DNA of 64,000 nucleotides from Asterella californica (GCA_036924285.1 JAYKYS010000001.1:4066501-4130500); one strand, 5' to 3'; positions 11,405 to 22,765 are shown, numbered from the stretch's first letter. A program made the numbers and translations. Notes: a model not told the origin generated them from the letters alone.

Positions 11405-13330
11405 ATCAATCAAGAGAAAGACTAAATTTGGCCGATGTGACAAAGTAACTGGAGTTGCAGGGTCACATGGATACAGTGGAGGGGGATGACCGTCGACGCA
11501 ATCGACAGTCAAAAGGATGGAGAGAAATTCTTGGAGTGTCCAAGCTGAAGAAAATATTCTATTGGTGGTCCCTCGAGGTAAAGTAAAGTAGGGGTGGTGA
11601 ACAGTAATAGACTTCATCCAAGAATGTCGGATCACGAAGAAATATGAAGACGCAAACGAAAACTGTCCCCTCCGTAAAATAGGCTTCTTTCCGGACTCAC
11701 TGAAACTATCTTCACAAGAAGAAAACCCCAAGAAAAACGGAAACGTGATCGTGATCGAAACGCGACCCAATGAATAGCAAACGGATGGGAAGACCCCATC
11801 AACCTTACAAGGGAAAGAAGGACCCCAAGGGCCAAGCAATAACCACCCCCAGGAGTTAACATCGGGGCTAAGTCATGTTATAAGTAGCTCTAAAATTGCC
11901 AGTCGCACTTATAATGTCAGAGATCAAAAAATCAGTATCTTTATCTACAACAGGTGTACCTGAAGAAGCATCACCTCGCGATTATTGTGCTACCTACGTA
12001 ATTAACAGTGGCACAAACTAAAGTAGTAGAAGTTACCAATAGTAAAACCAGAAAATTTATTATTGATGTGTTAATATTCTCATTAAGAGTACAATAATCA
12101 AAGTTCACCTTACTACATTAGAGGATTTAGTCTATGAAGGATGCTTATTATTCACTTTCACAATGGGGAAATATATAAATATTTAACTTTATATATAACT
12201 CTCTGCATTTTTCTTTTTTTGGTCATGACTCTTTGCATTACTTTTATAATTCTTTTCTAGTACTTTTGTTCTCATCCAAGTGTAAGATGCAAAGAGATTA
12301 TCGTATTCAAATACAAGGCACAAAAGGAGGAACTTGAAATACCTCAGCATGAAGTGGTAATAATCTTAGTATCAAGTATTAACGTAATCACCAGAGTTTA
12401 TAACATGAATTCGAGAATATTTACAAGTACTACAATTTGATACTGAATTTAGTTTTAGACGTCCAAGGCCCCAGGCGCACATAGATTTTTATAGTTGAAA
12501 GTTATCACTGTTACTAGGCTCGGTAATAAGTAGGTCAAGCACACAACCAGATTAATTTTTCCTTTAAAGCTGGACAGCAAAAATCCAAGCACAAAAGTGT
12601 TTTATAGAGGATACTATTGTATACCCACTCCAAGTAGTTGGGAGCAAACAGTTTGAATGTGTCTACACGTGTATTGTACTTTGGTGATATGGGTTTATTC
12701 TTGTACATGAGTTCAGTACATAAATGGTTAGGAGAAAACCAAAGAGTTGATGACTGTGTGCTTGAAAGACCAAAAAGTGATGAATGTTTGCTTACGTGTT
12801 AAAGAAAACACTTCAGACAAAAACTAAATTCATATGTGCACTTACGTAAACTCGTCAAGTTACTTGGAGAAGAAATATATCACAAATTTCAAACAGGAGC
12901 TCGGGGTTCGGAAATCAATAAAAACTATAATTCTTAAACAAAAACTGGTATTTTATCAGGCAACAACTGGTTTACAAATATTTATAGATTTACATTTTAT
13001 TGTTCCTTGTAGAAAAGCTTATCATTCAGGCATCCAGAAAAACCTGCATACATGATGCAAGAGACCATGTCCCATATCCACTGACGTGTCGATTTAGCCC
13101 TTCGAATGGTGAGATTCTACACTTATACTGTAAGTACATGTACTGCAACTGTTACATGATGCTTGTAGTCGTCACACAGTTCCCTAAACAGAGAAAAATA
13201 AAAAGATTCAGTTAACTTGCTGCACCAGATAGACAACAAATAAAATCCCTATAACTTTGTTCCGACTTCAGCTCTTGCCTCGTTCTTCCCCTTTGATCAA
13301 GAGCTCATGAGGCATGCATGCTGTTCATGG
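11405..13330. other. AT-rich non-coding stretch
   Basis: No gene was recognised on either strand. Open frames near 11.4-11.86 kb on the minus strand lack domain-like sequence and recognisable partners. No repeats were noticed from 11.9 to 13.3 kb. Confidence 0.4.
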
Positions 13331-13341
13331 GAAGCCACTGT

Positions 13342-13376
13342 GGTCTAAATTATCTGGGAGGCAAATTATTTAGACC
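13342..13376. repeat. Short imperfect palindrome
   Basis: GGTCTAAATTATCT pairs with AAATTATTTAGACC across a short loop (12 of 14 positions). It stands just before the first double-hairpin element. Confidence 0.55.
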
Positions 13377-13585
13377 AGAGAGAGATGATCTTGAGGTGAA
13401 ATACAGAATGGTGCAGAATCTTGTGGCTCCTGAAACTTGCTGAAAGTGAATAGGCATCCCCAACGTACTTGTACAGTGAAAATCGTTTTCTCTTAACGGA
13501 AAATATGTAAGTGTTATAAAAATATATTATAATAAGCTATAATGAAAAATCTAAATTATTTATAAATGTTAAATGTTAAATGTTA

Positions 13586-13788
13586 ACTTCTCCGGGAGCA
13601 GCTAATTGATGCAGACAAAACCCATAAGTCGAGAGTGGGCTGAAGCGTTCTTTGGGATATAAGTCCAAGACAAGAATAATCAATAGGCGTCATTTACGAG
13701 AGACATTTAATATATATCTTAACCCTTCTCGCCGGAAGGATTAGGATATATATTAAACACCTCATGTACACGAAGTGTACATGAGGTG
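13586..13788 (+). repeat. Double-hairpin element, copy a
   Basis: The conserved word CCCATAAGT is near 13,621 and ATATAAGTCC near 13,657. Hairpin 1 (13,706-13,757) has arms TTTAATATATATCTTAACCC and its near-complement around a TCGC loop. Hairpin 2 (13,758-13,788) is a perfect 14-bp stem, CACCTCATGTACAC, with a GAA loop. The hairpin 2 stem differs almost completely from other copies yet stays perfectly paired. Confidence 0.7.
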
Positions 13789-14092
13789 AATAAATACATA
13801 AGTGAAAGTGAAGAGAAGACGAGAATGACAAGAAGGGAACTCTCATCTCTCATCTCCTCTTTGAGTACGACGGAGACTCCCTTCCCCATTGAGAAAGAAA
13901 GTAGTCTATCTTTATCCATGTGTGTTTATGACGGTTCCCTTTTATAGAGAAAATTTGAGTACAACTTTTTCTGTCCGAGGGGAACTTTTGTGTATAAGAT
14001 CTGCGGTAAGGGACAAGATTGTTGAGGCTATAAAGAAAAGGAAGAACTAGAATTACGAAAACCACTGTCATAGTGATAGCTCAATATGCATG

Positions 14093-14421
14093 CTCATGAA
14101 CTTCTGGGAACTTTTGTTTGCTTTGTATTATTAGAGAAATATATAAGTGTTAAATATAAAATATATATTAAGTAAGTATAAAATTTATTTGTTAACTTCT
14201 GCCTGGAAACACAGGGAGAGCAAAAGAAAAACCATAAGTGTTGATTCAGTTCTCGCGCTTCAGAAGATATAAGACCGAAAAGCTATATTCATGAATACAT
14301 CAATTTACTCTGATGTTTAATTTAATATCTAACCCTTCCTGCAAAAAAAATTAGATATTAAATTAAACACACATGCATATTTCCCCCTCTTCCGAACTCG
14401 GAAGAAGGTGACTATGCATGC
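14093..14421 (+). repeat. Double-hairpin element, copy b
   Basis: In order: GAACTTCTGGGAACTTTTG (about 14,098), an AT-rich stretch, TGGAAACACAGGGAGAG (about 14,204), ACCATAAGT (about 14,231), CGCTTCAGAAGATATAAG (about 14,256), hairpin 1 (14,315-14,368, TTTAATTTAATATCTAACCC arms) and hairpin 2 (14,371-14,421, CTTCCGAACTCGGAAG at the tip). The same blocks occur in the same order in copy f at 29.98-30.33 kb. Confidence 0.7.
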
Positions 14422-14539
14422 CTTGACTATACTTAAGCGTGGTAAAGAGGAAATGAAGGGTATCTTATACTTCTAATATCGATATTCATGCCATTCACAG
14501 TTCACCATCGTCCATCATAGAAGAGGACAGTATGCTTGA

Positions 14540-14582
14540 TTAATATTTCCTAACCTTTTGGGCCGAGAGGGTTAAGGATTAA
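14540..14582 (+). repeat. Partial double-hairpin element, copy c (hairpin 1 only)
   Basis: TTAATATTTCCTAACCTTTT pairs with AGGGTTAAGGATTAA around GGGCCGAG. This resembles hairpin 1 of the other copies. No hairpin 2 follows. Confidence 0.45.
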
Positions 14583-15276
14583 CAGTTAACAGAACCGCCA
14601 TTATAATTCTGGAATCGCGTGTTCACGTTCTACGTATATGGGTTTTCTTTGGAACTCCTCGTAACTCTGGGGTTGGTTAATAATTCATGTTTAGAATATT
14701 TATATTCTTATATCTGATGTTATTTTAGTATCAAATTTATATACAATAATTATATATTTTACAGTAACATAAAGCGCGCAAAAATTCTTAGAACTTGATG
14801 AAATATGCTTTTTTATACACTAGGTCTCCTCCCAGCAGTGTATAATCCACACCGGAGACAAAAATAAATAAACTTTCACACACTATATATATATTTGTCT
14901 TGTCCTCAGCATACATCTCCAGCAGAACCGGTACACAGACCTAGAGACTTAAGGCTGCTTATTCACCGATGTACATGTTCGATGCGAGGCCTCCAGAAAC
15001 CGTTGTTATATTTCAGCAAAATAATGTAACAGACGTCTCCTCGGATGGTCTACCAGGCCTATTCTCATTTCAAAAAACAAGAATATTACGTTTCGGATGT
15101 GAACGGCTCTCTTTCGGAGGCAGTGCATCTTTCTCCACTGGCTTTTCAACAGTTTGTTTTCACGGTTATTACAAGCGCCGTTTTATCGACGTCAGGTTTC
15201 CTTCCGGCCTCGGACAATAATAATCCAGTGGTAATAATCCACTATATCCCACGTACATGTTTATAACTATAAACAG

Positions 15277-15445
15277 CGACAGGAGGTTCATTCTGTCGAT
15301 AAGTAGCTCAGTTCATTCTGCACTGTGTCTTGGTAAGTACAAGTAGTGCAAGTTGAAAAAACTGTGATGTTTATTACAACAGTTGAAGTCTACAGTGGAA
15401 ACATCGACAGCATGTTCATTCTGTCGAAAAGAAGCTCAGTCCCAG
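15277..15445. repeat. Direct repeats GTTCATTCTGTCGA...AGCTCAGT
   Basis: GGTTCATTCTGTCGATAAG with TAGCTCAGTTC (about 15,287) recurs as TGTTCATTCTGTCGAAAAG with AAGCTCAGTCC (about 15,413). They lie downstream of Rep copy 1 and probably belong to the subterminal repeats of the element. Confidence 0.6.
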
Positions 15446-15574
15446 CTGTATTTCAGACAAAGCAGAGAATATTACGGCTAATTGTATACTTTGTACATTT
15501 GTACTTTGCTCAGTTCCAAACTCTGCACAGTTTGGAACAGTAACAGAAAACCACTGCGGTGTGAAGGCCATCAG

Positions 15575-15840
15575 TCTCTATGTACACGGCACAGCGAGAG
15601 AGTCTTAAGAGCAAGGCAACAACTAGTACCGTTGTTGCCTTTCTGTGCTACCCTCCGGTCTCCTATGCCAATCGTCATGCAGTTTGAAGACAACTTGCAT
15701 ACAGTAAATAACGAAACCGGTTTGAAGACTATCAGTGTGTATCTATAAGGCACAGCGAGACAGAAGAGTAAACTAGTAGCGTTGTTGCCTTTCTCTGCTA
15801 GGCTCCGGTCTCCAATGGCAATTGTCACGAACTTTGAAGA
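15575..15840. repeat. About 170-bp direct tandem repeat, 3' side of Rep copy 1
   Basis: GGCACAGCGAGA, TAGTACCGTTGTTGCC, CTCCGGTCTCC and CAATCGTCA recur as GGCACAGCGAGA, TAGTAGCGTTGTTGCC, CTCCGGTCTCC and CAATTGTCA about 165-170 bp later. This array may mark the element end. Confidence 0.7.
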
Positions 15841-17008
15841 GAACAGCAGTCTGATAGCAGCCGCCTTCAGACAAACAGCGGTCAGTGGCTAGTCTGTTCG
15901 TTGCCTCCGCTAGCCTGCTGTCTCGGATGCTGGGACGAGATCCCTGCGACAGAAAAGGTGCCTGCGACAGAAAACAGCACTGGCATTTAGGCAAAACAGA
16001 AGCAACGATGATAACATTGACGCAATATAGAATACAGAAATTACCTTCAAAGGCTCTGTTTGCCCCAAGGTTACGCTCCAATGCACTACACACGGGCATG
16101 TATTCAGGCAAGGCGTGCACATCCTCAAAGCTGGGCACTGTCCTGCTTCTTTGCAGACAAGGAGACGCCGCCAGAATATACTCCTCCTCCTCGTTCACAA
16201 GATCGGCGTCAGGTTGTTCTACTGTAAAGTAACGAGCGCGCGTTTGTGCAAAAAAAACGTTGTCGATGTCTGCTATTGTAATACTTTCTGGACGAACAAT
16301 AGCCTTCCACAGAGAGTCACTCCTTGTTTTCTGGATTCCACATGCCATGAGCCACCTACAGGAAGGGGTATACTTACCGGATCTAATCATAGATCTCAGA
16401 CAGGTTCTCAAAGTTGTACCTAGCGGATGCCTGCTCCTGTATTTGTTAAACTGGAGGGCGCGCTGCAAGATATTGTTGTGGTTCAATTCCACACGGTTTT
16501 TTGTATCTGCAGCACCGAAAAGGGTAAAGAGCTCTTCTCCATCCTGAAGCATGCAATCAGTAATATTTTTCATACACGATTGATGGTGAGCCTCAGCCTT
16601 GTCCTTCATGCAGTAGCCCACCATACCTACAAAGGTATGTAGGCCCCTGTTAGTCAAACCTTTGACACAAACTTCTCCTCCTACAGGTCTATCTATTCCT
16701 TTCCAGCCAAGAACTGCGACCAAACGTTGCTTCACCTGTAAAGCACTGCTAGCCTCAAGACAAATAACACCTTGCACATGCAGATGCAAAAGAGTTCCTC
16801 CTCTTTCGATGGAAAGCAAACCGCTGTTGCATTCTTCCTGAAGGAAGCGACAGAGAAGGGGCCAACACTTATCCACATCAAGGTCCGCTCCGGTACAATT
16901 GACAGTAACAGACAGCTCAAGTCGTTTGGGGATGGGAACCCGACGTGTTCCCGTCATCAGAGGTGGTAGCGTCTGACGACGCGCTCTTGCTGCTCGTCTG
17001 AGCATCAT
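15773..17008 (-). CDS. Rep-class HUH endonuclease, copy 1 (largest open copy)
   Basis: This enzyme should nick DNA and join to it for rolling-circle-type transposition. The reading frame is open for over 400 codons. A Met-Met pair at 17,008 begins MMLRRAARARR, which matches MSMRRQARAKR and MSLRREARAKK of the other copies and sets the start. Motifs: LELSVTVNC in the motif I position; LLHLHVQG with the HLH (HUH) metal-binding pair at about 16,786-16,778; VGYCMKD with catalytic Tyr and Lys (YxxK) at about 16,615. The conserved tail is GIQKTRSDSLWKAIVRPE. Homology to copy 2 ends near NVFF. A possible splice donor (GAAG|GTAATT) is near 16,045, with an acceptor near 15,965, so the last part of the ORF may be intron. 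No Walker A motif was seen. Confidence 0.75.
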   Translation of the reverse strand: MMLRRAARARRQTLPPLMTGTRRVPIPKRLELSVTVNCTGADLDVDKCWPLLCRFLQEECNSGLLSIERGGTLLHLHVQGVICLEASSALQVKQRLVAVLGWKGIDRPVGGEVCVKGLTNRGLHTFVGMVGYCMKDKAEAHHQSCMKNITDCMLQDGEELFTLFGAADTKNRVELNHNNILQRALQFNKYRSRHPLGTTLRTCLRSMIRSGKYTPSCRWLMACGIQKTRSDSLWKAIVRPESITIADIDNVFFAQTRARYFTVEQPDADLVNEEEEYILAASPCLQRSRTVPSFEDVHALPEYMPVCSALERNLGANRAFEGNFCILYCVNVIIVASVLPKCQCCFLSQAPFLSQGSRPSIRDSRLAEATNRLATDRCLSEGGCYQTAVLFKVRDNCHWRPEPSRERQQRY

Positions 17009-17678
17009 GTCGAAAAGGGAAGTGTTTACAAGCAAACTTAAAAACCTGAGGATCTACGTCCTGACAGATGCAATGGATACAGTCTAAACGATAGACAGCA
17101 ACAACTGTAGGTTTCAGAAGGGCAGAATCGCTGGCAAACTGAAGGAATTTAGGATAGGAAAACAACTTGGACTTACAATCCCGCAACACAATCCAAGCTC
17201 CTTCAGTTTCGATATAATGGAAAGGTCCTACAACCGCTTGAAGACAAGTTTGAGGGATCGAGAAAGATTTACAAATGAGAACATAATCCAGTCCAGGAAG
17301 GAGAAATTCGGGTGGGACAGAAGCGTAATGAAAATCAAGATAAACATAGGACCTATACTTGTACAGCTCTACATCCGAGAAGGACAAAATAGTTCTGCAA
17401 TAAACAGGATATGGGGGTAAACTGAGAGGTCTTCGAAAACGATCCACAACACATGGAGGAGAGGAGTGAGAACAGACGGCCTCGAAATTATCAAAGCTGA
17501 CTTCCTCTCGAGCATCGCATGGAACAGCTAAAGGAGTAGACAGAAGCTGAACAGCGGAAGCAACTAGCGCAGGAGGAGTGGAAGGAACACAGAACAACTC
17601 CCCATCGGCAAGATCATCATCGGCTTGGACATCAACAACACTGGAGGGGTCGCAGGCATCAAGCACCAGGTCCGACAT
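16917..17678 (-). CDS. Conserved ORF upstream of Rep, copy 1; function unknown
   Basis: An open frame of 253 codons begins MSDLVLDACDPSS and overlaps the Rep start in another frame. Its second half (about residues 130-215) is conserved upstream of both other Rep copies: DYVLICKS / DYVKIKKS, AWIVLRD / YWLVLQD, FSYPKF / FTYPAF / FTYSRF, TVVAVYR / TVRAIYK, and CQDVDPQVFKFA / CSQLDPSVHRFA. Conservation in three diverged copies indicates a real protein. The N-terminal half is acidic and low in complexity. Cysteines (CIHCIC) could bind metal, but no known fold is recognised. Candidates are a DNA-binding accessory protein or an N-terminal extension of Rep joined by splicing or frameshift. Confidence 0.6.
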   Translation of the reverse strand: MSDLVLDACDPSSVVDVQADDDLADGELFCVPSTPPALVASAVQLLSTPLAVPCDAREEVSFDNFEAVCSHSSPPCVVDRFRRPLSLPPYPVYCRTILSFSDVELYKYRSYVYLDFHYASVPPEFLLPGLDYVLICKSFSIPQTCLQAVVGPFHYIETEGAWIVLRDCKSKLFSYPKFLQFASDSALLKPTVVAVYRLDCIHCICQDVDPQVFKFACKHFPFRHDAQTSSKSASSDATTSDDGNTSGSHPQTT

Positions 17679-18339
17679 ACCGCAAAGGATACAGAAAGTA
17701 GGAAAAACAGCGATGAGAACTTATCTTCTGCATGGTTCTCAATTTGAAGGCGCGGTGGGCCCAAATGCATACAGTCGTCCGAACAGACGTTGAGGTGTGT
17801 CGGCAGATGGCGATAGAACATCGGCATCGTATGTGCCTTGCACAATCAGCAGCATGTCGCCGTATGACAGCAGGTGTACCCATGAGGACTGCAGCGATGA
17901 CTGTAAGCAACGGAAAGACTGTAAGGCCGAATGTGGTTGACAATGGTACAGAAAAGACCGAGCGAGCGAGATGTTCACGGGCTTGCAGAGCTTGGCACAG
18001 ATCACCGATATGGAAACAAGCAACCGAGCGAGGTCCTCGCACGGTTGCAGTCTCTGACGTCTTGTCTCTCAGCAAGAATCCGCTGTGAGCAGCAGCCCGG
18101 TCTGCAAGAACGACACGGACGGTGGAAACAAAAAAAATGCATGGAAGCATCATCGCCTAGTATCGCTATCGGAAGTTGTGGTCTCGGGAAGGTGGTCTCG
18201 AGCAGCGAAACGAATGAGGCACCATTCGAAGGAGACAAGGAGGTCGAAGAGCAAAAAGGTCGCGGGCAGGCACATTTGCATCACGAGAAGTGGAAGAGAA
18301 CGTTCCCGTTGGCAAGGCGACAACTGTAAGGTTTACAAG

Positions 18340-20220
18340 GTTAGGGCGTCCGGTTAGAGGAAGGCACGTTTGAACGCCGCTGGGCGGGCAGTCCCATCCA
18401 ACGTGGCAAGCGAAGGCCCCATCGTTCGGACCTTTAATAAATATCGTTGGACCGACCCCGCCGTTTTAACTGAAGCTGCGAACTAATTCGGCCAAGTAAT
18501 GCGTATAAGGCAGAAGTAATGCGTCCGCAGAAGCAAACCGGTCGTGAAAGAAGAATTAAATATAGCACCAAGCTACCGTTACAGTCGTCTCTTCTTGATG
18601 GTCTACTTGATCGTCCATTATTCCTAAATGAACGGCGGCCAGTCTTTAAACGGCGCCCTTCTCCAGAAGCATGTACAGCTCCACTCGCTGGCTGTACAAG
18701 GCCGTGGGGGATGATATTCACCTTGTGACTTCGTTGCATTATCACCTCCTCCAAGTTCCTTCTCTGTATTTGACTATCAGTGTAATATATTGAAAATCTA
18801 TTTTCCGATCCAACGAATCACGTACTCTTTTCACATAGGTCTTGTCAGACTAAATTTTATAGAAACCCCTGTAACTTCAGAATTGTTTCCAGCTCTTCGC
18901 TTCCGTGTTGGATTTCTTAATCGATAGTATATTATATATACTATAGTACAATTTCTATACTATATATTATACTATTAGATTTATTTCTTATCAACTCTAG
19001 ATTTTATTCCCTCTTTTCCATAGTGAGAATCGAACTCTGGCAGATCTATTCCTAGACTCAGACTTTAAGCACTGGAGCAGTGTCTCTATAGGAAAGAAAA
19101 GTGTTCTGTTGAACTGAAATAAGAGAAGCGGAGCCAGATCGTTCATGTGTCTCTAAACTCATAGTTCAAACACTGGAACAATATCTCTATATCAAAAAAA
19201 GATGTTTCGTTGAAATAAACTAGAAGGAGCAAAGCCAGATCTGTTCTAAAGCAGTGCTTTGTAGAAAAAAAATAACTTTGAAATCAAACATTAAACCGAG
19301 CCATGATATTTATAGATATGATTGTCTACGTGACTTTTTCTGCCTACTTCTGTTCCAGATCACCTATGAACGATAAGAATTTCATCTGAGAGCATTTCTC
19401 GCTTGGCATTTTCTGGTCCCCGGCCGGAAGTACGCTTTGGACGTATACATGAGGTTTAATATATTTCTTTAATTTTTCCGGCAGATAAGTTAGAACATAT
19501 ATGAATGTTTTCGTATAACGGTGCAATATGAGAATTAGGGTCTCGGTCTTATCCTCCCAGTAACGCATCAGCCCAGACTCCATTTATGATTTACATCCTG
19601 CTGAGTTGGCTACTCCGAGACGGGTTAATGTATATTATTTATGAATTTATTTTTTTCATAATATATTTTTATAAGATATTTTATAATATTTATATATTTT
19701 CTGATAAGAGAAAACGAAATTCACTGTACAAGGACGTTGGAAATGCTTATTTATTAACCTAGAACTTTTGCACCTCTTTCGCTTGTCGCCTTCCGCTCCG
19801 AATTTCTTCACGTTGCTTGGGATGCATATTATTATTCATTATATAATAGATTTCACTGATAAAGAAATGAAAGCATAAAGCAATGCATATAGTTTAGACA
19901 GAATTCGTTATATTTATCTCAGTCTCGGTCACTTAACAATCAATGATTCACTGCATGTTAGGTTACAACAATGAAACTCTCTTTATTCTGTTTTTACACA
20001 TTTCACGCGTTCTCTCCATACTACACAGATTTCACTTTGAATGGAAATTACAATGGTCGAATTGATTTGTAATTACGAAATAAATCTGACCGTCAGGTGG
20101 ATAGACGGGTGCATGAATACCGAGCATAGTACAAAAGCGAGTCAAAGGATGACTGAACTAACTGGTTCAAGTATTTCCTCTAGAGACGATTCTGGAGCAA
20201 GAAGGATAACGAGAGTTGAG
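18340..20220. other. AT-rich non-coding stretch
   Basis: No gene was recognised. Around 18,925-18,980 the sequence is a TATA-rich self-complementary tract. GAACTCTGGCAGATC near 19,032 has no clear partner. Confidence 0.4.
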
Positions 20221-20226
20221 AAGAAC

Positions 20227-20265
20227 CGCTCGATCGGTCCTAACGAGAGTAGGACCGATCGAGCG
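20227..20265. repeat. Perfect 16-bp GC-rich inverted repeat
   Basis: CGCTCGATCGGTCCTA, a 7-nt spacer ACGAGAG, then the exact reverse complement. It is perfect and GC-rich in an AT-rich region. It could be a foldback, a binding site or the tip of a larger element. Confidence 0.85.
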
Positions 20266-20929
20266 TAACGGTAGAACTCCGTCGGACGGTACGAGTGTCT
20301 AGAAGATAAGAAGGACCACCTCCAGCGTGATGAGAAGGAAAACCTGGTTGAAGACTGACCAGCCTCAGACCTGGCCTGGACTCCTGGTTTAGCCTTTGAG
20401 GGCAAGAAAGATCACACACATTTTTCTGGTACGTGCGGTTTCAGTACGGTCAAAGGAACAAGGCTGCCCGACGAGGTTGGCGAAGAATTTGTAAACTAAT
20501 AGGAAGATTTGAGACTCTCGAGAGAGTTATGATTTGGTTAAGAAATATATTGTTATTTTTTATGGATATTTTTGGAGATGTTTGCAGAAAACAGCCACAA
20601 ATGTTTTTTTAACGTTTTGTCACTCCTTTCGTTAGGCTTTTTTTAATGTTAAATCTATTACTCTAATGATTTACTTTTAATGTCAAAATAAAAAAAAGTT
20701 AATAAACGTTCGTTGCTATCGCTCCAACTGCTTGGTCCATCACATCGTTATTGATTTTGATGGATTTGGTGTTGGACGTTGGGTTTCCTCGCTGAGCCGT
20801 TTCTTCACTGCTGTCCATGACTACTCCCGTTCATTGTCGTTGTTGCTACTTCGTCTTTGAGCTTTCGGCACGATTGGACTAGGTCTTCGAGGTTCTTGTT
20901 GTTCTTGTACTCAACTTGCTCCCAACTGC

Positions 20930-21520
20930 AACTTCACTGCATTCATCTATCGTGCACCCCGAAGCTAACCTCATCTGATCTTTTTGCAGATCTATCGCTA
21001 CAGTCTCGCGTTGAAGTAAGTCCGCCGTCATACCTTGGGTCAAAACATATTTCTGTTCTCTTTTTTTTCTGGTGCCCATGCTTGTCGTTATCTGGACCAC
21101 TGTACAGAATGATGATGCACTATGTCAACTCGATCGAGGCAAATTGAGATAAGCTTTTTTCATTCTCTACTTTCAGCAGGTCCGCTTGCATATTTTTCTA
21201 ATGTGGTTTCCTTCAGCCTCGATGATGAAATATTTCTACTATCGTGTTGTCCTACAACCCCAACTTAACCTGAACTGACCTTTGTGGATGTCTAATTTTG
21301 CTCCCACAAGCTCAAGTACGTTCGCTGCCGCCATACCTTCGGCCATATCAATCTTCTCATTCTGCTTTTGGACCTTCTTTGTACAGATGACGATGCCATC
21401 CAACAAAAATGAGGTCAGATATCACCTTGTACTTTCATTTGCTTTGATCCAGCAGCATGCATATGCACTATTTCTTCCTTCGACCTCGATGATGATAACG
21501 TTATTGACGATCGATATCAT
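20930..21520. repeat. Diverged direct repeats 5' of Rep copy 3, period about 300 bp
   Basis: Paired words: GCTAACCTCATCTGATCTTT / CTTAACCTGAACTGACCTTT; CCGTCATACCTTGGGTCA / CCGCCATACCTTCGGCCA; CCTTCAGCCTCGATGATGA / CCTTCGACCTCGATGATGA. Similar tandem repeats stand 5' of Rep copy 2. Confidence 0.6.
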
Positions 21521-21929
21521 TTGTCTATGGATCCTCTCTCCACTACTGCTGAACCAACTCCTGTTCCTCAAAGCCTTTAAGCAAGTAATGTTCTTCTTGC
21601 TTCCACTTCTAGTCCTGAGCAAAATGCTACTCCTATTGTTCATAGCAGCCTTGAATCTGAGATTCATGCTCTTAGTCTTCAATTATTTGTTACTGATTCT
21701 TCTCTCTTCGTGGAAGATTTCCTGTATATATCTTTAGGTTTCTCTCTCATCTTTCTTATCTTGGACGAGATTTGCCATCATGGCTTTAACGATTGGAAGC
21801 ACATCGCTTATATATCTACTTGGATCTTGATTTTTGTCAACATACACCTGCTTCTGCTTGATACATATTTTGTAAAACTCACGTAAATCTTTTCAGCTGT
21901 ATCCGGCTCTTTTATGTACCTGAGCACCA

Positions 21930-22092
21930 CCGACTATACGTATTGGCTCGTACTACAAGATCACGAGGAACACATATTTACGTACTCTCGTTTTTTCCTC
22001 AACTCTTGTATACAACTGTTCAAACTTACAGTACGTGCAATCTATAAAATACGTTCTCTCTCGCGTCTGTGTTGTTCTGAATCCATCTAAGT
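21930..22092 (+). pseudogene. Remnant of the ORF upstream of Rep, copy 3
   Basis: One frame reads DYTYWLVLQDHEEHIFTYS and continues RFFLNSCIQLFKLTVRAIYK, matching AWIVLRD, LFSYPKF and TVVAVYR of copy 1 in order and spacing. A stop follows near 22,090. The distance from FTYS to the Rep ATG is 158 nt, against 155 nt in copy 2 from the equivalent phenylalanine. Confidence 0.55.
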
Positions 22093-22134
22093 CTAGGTAC
22101 GTTTGTCTTCACTTCCCGCAGCAATCTCACATCG

Positions 22135-22765
22135 ATGTCTTTGCGAAGAGAAGCAAGAGCCAAGAAGATGAATCCGTCCAATCCCGACAAGAGTCTTGAG
22201 ATGTCGATCACTGTTTGTAAAACAAGGAGAGATTTAGAGTTGGAACTCTAAATCTGGAATTTTTCTTTGTTACGACTCTTTCTTGACAAGCATCGTATTC
22301 TGAGTCTATTTTTGTAGAGCGTGAGGACTCTCTACTTCACTTGCACTTTCAAAGAGTCGTCTGCATCCATGCCAAAACTTGCTCGTAGGTTAAGAAATGG
22401 CTTATCATTGCTTTGAGATGGCATCATCAGAAACCTTTAGGCGCTAAGTTTTGTGTAAAATCTTTGACAAATCGTGGCATGCACACGTATGTTGGTATGC
22501 TTGGTTACTATATGAAAGAAAAGAGGACTATCACCATGTGATGATGAAAAGCGTTTATGAGAGCACGCTAACTGACGAGAAATAAATATATGTCCTTCTA
22601 GGTGCTACAGACACCAAAAATCATGTTGAGCTTACTTGTGCGAACATACTTGCTCGAGCACTGCAGTTTAATAAGTACAGGAATTCTCATTCATTGTCTG
22701 CTACCATCCGAACTTGTCTCCGAATCATGCTAATCTCAGACAATTATAGCGCTTATCAATTATCA
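22135..22765 (+). pseudogene. Rep-class HUH endonuclease, copy 3
   Basis: It starts MSLRREARAKK and has LEMSITVC (motif I position). After one indel, SIFVEREDSLLHLHFQ keeps the HLH pair near 22,336. VKSLTNRGMHTYVGMLGYYM then EK keeps the YxxK tyrosine and lysine. ATDTKNHVELTCANILARAL and QFNKYRNSHS then match copies 1 and 2. Several frameshifts and stops make it non-functional, although both catalytic motifs can still be read. Confidence 0.7.

Larger units (their letters stand above)
15270..18330 (-). mobile_element. Rep/HUH transposon copy 1 (Replitron-like)
   Basis: The extent is approximate. It holds, on the minus strand, an upstream ORF (17,678-16,917), an overlapping Rep gene (from 17,008) and a 3' region of tandem repeats (15,277-15,840). 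Two other copies in the window share the upstream-ORF to Rep order. There is no helicase domain in the Rep, unlike Helitrons and CRESS-DNA virus Reps. Termini were not found; such elements need not have inverted repeats. Confidence 0.6.

Noticed and set aside
11396..11862. 147- and 76-codon minus-strand frames
   Set aside because: Overlapping in two frames, no recognisable domain, no second copy in the window.
15773..17035. Integrated geminivirus or other CRESS-DNA virus
   Set aside because: Rep motifs are present, but no helicase or capsid gene was found, and three copies share a non-viral upstream ORF; a Rep transposon fits better.
17659..18153. 164-codon minus-strand frame and overlapping 118-codon plus-strand frame
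   Set aside because: No match to the other Rep copies; probably the untranslated 5' part of copy 1 on a GC-balanced stretch.
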